A stretch of DNA of 35,568 nucleotides from the NCBI GenBank assembly GCA_902511735.1, contig CABXGK010000006.1, positions 1 through 35,568 on the forward strand, read 5' to 3'. The notes below the pieces were generated by a model. That model had not been told where the DNA came from and did no database searches. It saw only the letters and a program-made list of their open reading frames with translations. Shown one piece after another: positions 31,284 through 35,568 of this stretch. Positions within the stretch are counted from its first letter, which is position 1; every line of letters begins with the position of its first letter. This stretch comes from an uncultured marine group I thaumarchaeote. GTDB taxonomy: Archaea > Thermoproteota > Nitrososphaeria > Nitrososphaerales > Nitrosopumilaceae. A program made the translations under genes and the position numbers.

Positions 31284-32642
31284 TTGGCGATCAATAATAT
31301 ACCAAAGGATATGAAAATAGGCAAAGATATGACCAGCGTACAAGAAATTTACAAAACGAAAACTAAAAAATCAGCCAAACTATTTGCAAAAGCAAAAAAG
31401 GTTCACATCAACGGAGTCCATCATAATATTAGATTTTTTGAACCATACCCATTCATTACAAAATCAGCAGAAGGTAAATTTCTCAAAGATGTAGATTCCA
31501 ACAAATATGTAGATTATTGGATGGGTCACTGGAGTTTAATTTTAGGACATGCACAAAAGCAAGTTCAAAAAAAGGCAAAAGAGCAGCTAAAAAAAGGATG
31601 GATGCATGGAACATCAAATGAAAATGCAATATCACTTTCAGAGAAAATTTCTAAAGCAGTTCCGGTTGCAGAAAAGATTCGTTATGCATCAACAGGTACA
31701 GAGGCTACAATGTATTCAGTTAGATTGGCCCGTGCAGTGACGGGGAAAAAAATTATTGCAAAGATTGATGGAGGATGGCATGGTTATACTACAGACTTAC
31801 TCAAAACAGTGAATTGGCCATTTAATGTTTCTGAGAGTCAAGGATTAACAGATGAAGAACATATTGTGTCATTGCCACTAAATGATTTGAAAGAGTCATT
31901 GAGAATATTAAAATCGATTAGAAAAGATTTGGCAGGAGTTTTAATTGAACCAGTTTTAGGTGGAGGTGGAGCAATTCCTGCAACACAAGAATATTTGCAA
32001 GGCATACAAGAAATGGTGAAATCAAATAACTCATTATTCATGTTAGATGAAATTGTTACAGGATTTAGATTCAGATATGGATGCATATACCCACAAATGA
32101 AACTTGACCCGGATATTGTAACACTTGGAAAAATTGTTGGAGGAGGATTTCCAATCGGAGTGATTTGTGGAAAAGATGAGATTATGGAACATGCAAATAC
32201 ATCTGTAAATTCTAAGAAAAGCAGAACGTACATTGGTGGAGGGACATTTTCTGCAAACCCATTATCTATGATTGCAGGGGATACAACACTTGGAATTTTA
32301 AAAAGTAAGAAAAATACACTTTACAAAAAATTGAATGGTTTAGGAAATGAAACAACAAAGATGCTAAAAAAGATCTTTTCTGATGATGTAATAGTTACAG
32401 GTAAAGGCTCATTGTTTATGACACATTTTCCAAGAAAGGGAATGATTGAAATTAATAATGCAGCAGATGCAGCAAAATGTGATTCTTCAGCACTATTCAA
32501 TTATCATTTTGATATGATAGCAAAAAGTGGCATATTCTTTTTGCCAGGAAAATTAGGAGCATTTTCAAATGCCCATTCAACAGTAGATGTACAAGAAATG
32601 AGAAAAGCCACAGAAAGCTATGTGTCAAACCTCAAACGATAG
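31284..32642 (+). CDS. class III aminotransferase, glutamate-1-semialdehyde aminomutase-like (start TTG 31284 or ATG 31311)
   Basis: [63 protein letters not shown]-lysine motif. Confidence 0.88.
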   Translation: MAINNIPKDMKIGKDMTSVQEIYKTKTKKSAKLFAKAKKVHINGVHHNIRFFEPYPFITKSAEGKFLKDVDSNKYVDYWMGHWSLILGHAQKQVQKKAKEQLKKGWMHGTSNENAISLSEKISKAVPVAEKIRYASTGTEATMYSVRLARAVTGKKIIAKIDGGWHGYTTDLLKTVNWPFNVSESQGLTDEEHIVSLPLNDLKESLRILKSIRKDLAGVLIEPVLGGGGAIPATQEYLQGIQEMVKSNNSLFMLDEIVTGFRFRYGCIYPQMKLDPDIVTLGKIVGGGFPIGVICGKDEIMEHANTSVNSKKSRTYIGGGTFSANPLSMIAGDTTLGILKSKKNTLYKKLNGLGNETTKMLKKIFSDDVIVTGKGSLFMTHFPRKGMIEINNAADAAKCDSSALFNYHFDMIAKSGIFFLPGKLGAFSNAHSTVDVQEMRKATESYVSNLKR

Positions 32643-32676
32643 GGAAATTATTTATCTTAATGATTAAAGAAGGATT

Positions 32677-33330
32677 ATGGATAAAAAAATAAACCCTAGT
32701 CGTACTTGGCCAAAAGGATATGAACCTAAAGAAGGAGAAGGTGAAGATTTGACTGTCAGGTTAGGATTGATGACAAATATCCTAAATGAAAAACCAGAGA
32801 AAAAAGTCAATACCGATATTTTCAAGGTCATGGCAACACGAAGATCAACTAGAAAATTTTCTAAAAATCCCGTAGAAAAATGGAAAATTGATAAGATTTT
32901 AGCTGCTGCAGATGCAGCACCAACTGCAGGAAATTTCCAAGGCTTTGAGATTTTTTACATAAACGATAATGAAACAAAAGAGGAACTTGTCAAAGCAGCA
33001 AACAAACAGCCCTATGTCAATACACCACTAGTGCTAGTATTTTGCATGAATCCAACTAGAGTAAAACTTGATTTTCCTGCAAAAGTAATAATGAAATTTT
33101 CAATTCAAGATGCTACACTTGCAGCCGCATATTCCCAATTAGCCGCATCTGCATTAGGATTGAGCAGTATATGGATAGGCATGTTTGATGAAGATAAGGT
33201 AAAAGAGATTATAGGAACAGATCTTAGACCTACATCAATTTTATGCGTTGGATATCCAATAAAGAAGAGACCAGCAAAACAAAGAAGACAGCTAAAAGAA
33301 CTAATTCATGTAGTGCAGAAAAAAGACTAG
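32677..33330 (+). CDS. nitroreductase family protein
   Basis: MATRRSTRKFSKNPVEKWKIDKILAAADAAPTAGNFQGFEIF...DATLAAAYSQLAASALGLSSIWIGMFDEDKV. Confidence 0.9.
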   Translation: MDKKINPSRTWPKGYEPKEGEGEDLTVRLGLMTNILNEKPEKKVNTDIFKVMATRRSTRKFSKNPVEKWKIDKILAAADAAPTAGNFQGFEIFYINDNETKEELVKAANKQPYVNTPLVLVFCMNPTRVKLDFPAKVIMKFSIQDATLAAAYSQLAASALGLSSIWIGMFDEDKVKEIIGTDLRPTSILCVGYPIKKRPAKQRRQLKELIHVVQKKD

Positions 33331-33728
33331 TCGTCTGCAAGTGATTTTGTAAATCCTGATGAATCATCAGAAAATATTTTGACTACGTTTTCTGCAAGTT
33401 TTTCAATATCTAAACCAGGTTCAGCAGATATCAAAAGTATGTTTGTTGTAACAGGAAATGGAAAACTAATCAAAATAACTTTGTCACGTCTTGATGCAAT
33501 GTAGTTTAAAGCTCCTAGAGAATTATCTAGTTCATCAGTTCTTAGTGATACATTTAATGCAAATTTGTAAAAGTCATGTAATTTTGCTTCATCACCTTCA
33601 TACGGATTTACACCTTCTGTAAAACCTCCAGCAATTTTTTTTCCATCATGGTTTATGATTGCTGCAAATCTGACACCCTCATGATGTTGAATTTCGGTAC
33701 AACGTGGATCATAAGATGAATCATTCAT
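33327..33728 (-). CDS. DUF6659-like / roadblock-like hypothetical protein
   Basis: EGVRFAAIINHDGKKIAGGFTEGVNPYEGDEAKLHDFYKFALNVSLRTDELDNSLG. Confidence 0.65.
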   Translation of the reverse strand: MNDSSYDPRCTEIQHHEGVRFAAIINHDGKKIAGGFTEGVNPYEGDEAKLHDFYKFALNVSLRTDELDNSLGALNYIASRRDKVILISFPFPVTTNILLISAEPGLDIEKLAENVVKIFSDDSSGFTKSLADD

Positions 33729-33874
33729 AATAAATCTAGAATCATTGAGTATTAATAATTAGTGAGGACAGAATGGCATCTGCCGTTTACGCAGGAGTTA
33801 ACGCGTATTGGATTTTAAGCAGAGTTGCCCCCCACTAAATTGAACAGATCTTTTCTCTAATAAAAAGCAAAGTA

Positions 33875-33991
33875 TTACTGAACAGCGACTAATTTTTCTT
33901 TCTTATCTTTTGCTTCTTTTCTCATTTTTGCAATAACATTGGCTAACATTTGTTGTTGAATTGCTTCTAAATCTTCACAAACACTACTCAT
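33875..33991 (-). CDS. 38-aa small ORF, translationally coupled to the upstream 123-aa gene (absent from supplied track)
   Basis: MSSVCEDLEAIQQQMLANVIAKMRKEAKDKKEKLVAVQ*; its ATG overlaps the upstream stop (ATGAGTAG). Confidence 0.55.
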   Translation of the reverse strand: MSSVCEDLEAIQQQMLANVIAKMRKEAKDKKEKLVAVQ

Positions 33992-34355
33992 CTTCATCCT
34001 CATCCTCAAATCTCCAGTTTTTGAGTAATTGCTTTCGTAATGTTTCTACCTGTTTTTCATCTAGAACTTTTCCTGTATTTTTGTCAACTGGAACGACGTT
34101 CATTCCAGAAAGTTTGTACTCTACATCATAAAGTGATAATTTTGATTTTTCTTGTATGACAGAAACTCCGTCATCGTCGGTTGCACGATCTGCATCCATT
34201 GGCTCTTCTTCATCCATATCTCGATGCATGTAACTAGATGTTACCTCACCTTTTTTTGGAACAAATTTCTTGGCAATTGCCTTTTCAATATCCAAAGTGG
34301 TCTCATTTTCATGATATAGTCGTCTACCGGTTTCTTCTTCAATAAATTCAGGCAT
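33984..34355 (-). CDS. hypothetical acidic protein
   Basis: ORF with ATG, ordered middle region and acidic EDEDEDE tail. Confidence 0.65.
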   Translation of the reverse strand: MPEFIEEETGRRLYHENETTLDIEKAIAKKFVPKKGEVTSSYMHRDMDEEEPMDADRATDDDGVSVIQEKSKLSLYDVEYKLSGMNVVPVDKNTGKVLDEKQVETLRKQLLKNWRFEDEDEDE

Positions 34356-34379
34356 GATTGACGTCTAACTCATATGTAT

Positions 34380-34604
34380 TTAATTTTTGGCGTTTCTGAA
34401 AAAGAACTTGAAAAGTGCCTCTCTACGTCCTTTTTTACTCATATTTCTTGTAAGTATACGATATACCGCATATGCCAATCCCAGGGATACTACTAGAGTA
34501 TATCCAATGCAGGACGGATCTTCATAACAAGGCGTCCCAACTAATTTGTTTTTTATTGCAAACATAGATGGAAGTAAAATAGCATCAATACCACAGGAAT
34601 CCAT
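34380..34604 (-). CDS. small single-TM protein, hypothetical
   Basis: GYTLVVSLGLAYAVYRILT followed by a basic tail. Confidence 0.55.
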   Translation of the reverse strand: MDSCGIDAILLPSMFAIKNKLVGTPCYEDPSCIGYTLVVSLGLAYAVYRILTRNMSKKGRREALFKFFFRNAKN

Positions 34605-34652
34605 GCTCTATATTGATTTTATAATTAAAAAATCTGGCGCTACTTTTTAAAA

Positions 34653-35568
34653 TTAAAAGAAGCGTTTTTTGATTGCAACGATTGCTGCTGCTGGTGCTAC
34701 AAAGTACATTCCAATGTTAAGTAGAATGATACTGATACCATATCCTAACATTTCTTCTTCAGTGTCAACGTTGACATGGTTGAGTAGTGTCAATGATGTT
34801 AGCATTGGAGTTAATGCAACTTTGACTGTCTCTTTGAAGACTGGGTTCTCTCTTTCCAAGTCAGCAACTGCTGGTGAGAATGAGTAGTAGAATTGGTTGA
34901 ATCCTGTCATGAATGCTGTACCGGATTGTGTTGTCATTACAGTGTTATCTCTAATTTCTCTCAAGAATTGTACTTGTGGTGCCATTTCAGAACCGAATGC
35001 TGCAGTTGCAATTAGACAACCGCCACCTTCTTCAAGTTTTACTTGTTGTGTTTCTTGTGCTGCTGGTGCTGGGGTTGGTGCTGGTGCTGGGGTTGGTGCA
35101 GGTGCTGCTGCGGCTGCCTTTGGAGCAGGGCCACTAGCAATTGCTGCTTGTGCTGTCTTTAAGTCGTTGTTAATCATTAGGATGTGAGATTCAATATCGT
35201 TGTAAGAAGAACCAGATGTAATCATGTTTCTCAAGTTCTCTCTCATATCATCTTCAATAGTTTTCATTAATTTATTGTCAACTTCACCGATTGGAGCCTC
35301 TAGGAATTCATAGTTGTCCAGGTATGCAGTACCGACTAGTTCGTGTGCCAAGTCAGCATCACCGTTAGCATATGCTGCTTGTGCGGTAATTAGTAATCTG
35401 TTGATAGTGTCAAAGTAACCATCGAGGTTTGCTCCACCTTCACCTGCGTTTGCTTGTAGGTTCTTTACAGTGGTAGTTGCTTCATCAGCCTGTTTTAGGA
35501 CTGTGGAGATTGCTTTTCTGTTGTCTACATCAGATGCTATTGATGATAATTGTGATTGTAATGTGCTA
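34653..35568 (-). CDS. partial (5' end beyond window): extracytoplasmic helical protein with CFI-box-CTERM-type C-terminus
   Basis: GGGCLIATAAFGSEMAPQVQFLREIRDNTVM motif, Ala/Pro linker, C-terminal TM. The frame stays open upstream of the listed start to the window edge (...STLQSQLSSIASDVDNRKAISTVLKQADEATTTVKNLQANAGEGGANLDGYFDTINRLLITAQAAYANGDADLAHELVG). Confidence 0.82.
   Translation of the reverse strand, partial: STLQSQLSSIASDVDNRKAISTVLKQADEATTTVKNLQANAGEGGANLDGYFDTINRLLITAQAAYANGDADLAHELVGTAYLDNYEFLEAPIGEVDNKLMKTIEDDMRENLRNMITSGSSYNDIESHILMINNDLKTAQAAIASGPAPKAAAAAPAPTPAPAPTPAPAAQETQQVKLEEGGGCLIATAAFGSEMAPQVQFLREIRDNTVMTTQSGTAFMTGFNQFYYSFSPAVADLERENPVFKETVKVALTPMLTSLTLLNHVNVDTEEEMLGYGISIILLNIGMYFVAPAAAIVAIKKRFF

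Noticed and set aside
35060-35110. Tandem GGTGCTGG repeats as a possible regulatory repeat or CRISPR-like array
   Set aside because: It is an in-frame Ala/Pro linker (APAPTPAPAPTPAPA) of the CFI-box protein; no spacers.

Overview
The window looks like a chromosomal segment from an AT-rich, marine Nitrosopumilus-like member of the Thaumarchaeota (Nitrososphaerota). I read this from the gene content and protein style: two TFBs, archaeal EF-2, PEFG-CTERM, an MqnE-like enzyme, and a 16S-23S operon without a spacer tRNA. It carries about 40 compact genes, many in convergent pairs with abutting or overlapping stops, plus one minus-strand rRNA operon (16S ~29550-31022, 23S ~26408-29404). There is no CRISPR array, transposon or prophage signature. 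Main points of interest: (1) long-range complementary stems flank both rRNAs, and the 23S stem contains a textbook bulge-helix-bulge; (2) two thaumarchaeal extracytoplasmic modules are shared between otherwise unrelated proteins (the WVKNNAGWW repeat, and a 'PDGN..GG.W...G.Y' domain found in both a PEFG-CTERM protein and a transmembrane J-domain protein); (3) a secreted TPR + WVKNNAGWW + matrixin-like metalloprotease; (4) a TFB paralogue with a degraded zinc ribbon; (5) an AGTGCTAA-type motif recurs 58-68 bp upstream of three start codons, and one of these regions also contains a perfect GTGCCTAA-TT-TTAGGCAC dyad; (6) several short ORFs missing from the supplied track, including a 55-aa C2H2 zinc finger; (7) a coupled pair encoding an SNase-like small protein and a 2OG-Fe(II) oxygenase; (8) a GC-rich, structured intergenic segment near 33.76-33.84 kb. 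No single region is clearly a new system. The surface-module network and the motif/TFB regulatory signal are the best leads. All product calls come from reading motifs by eye, with no database searches.
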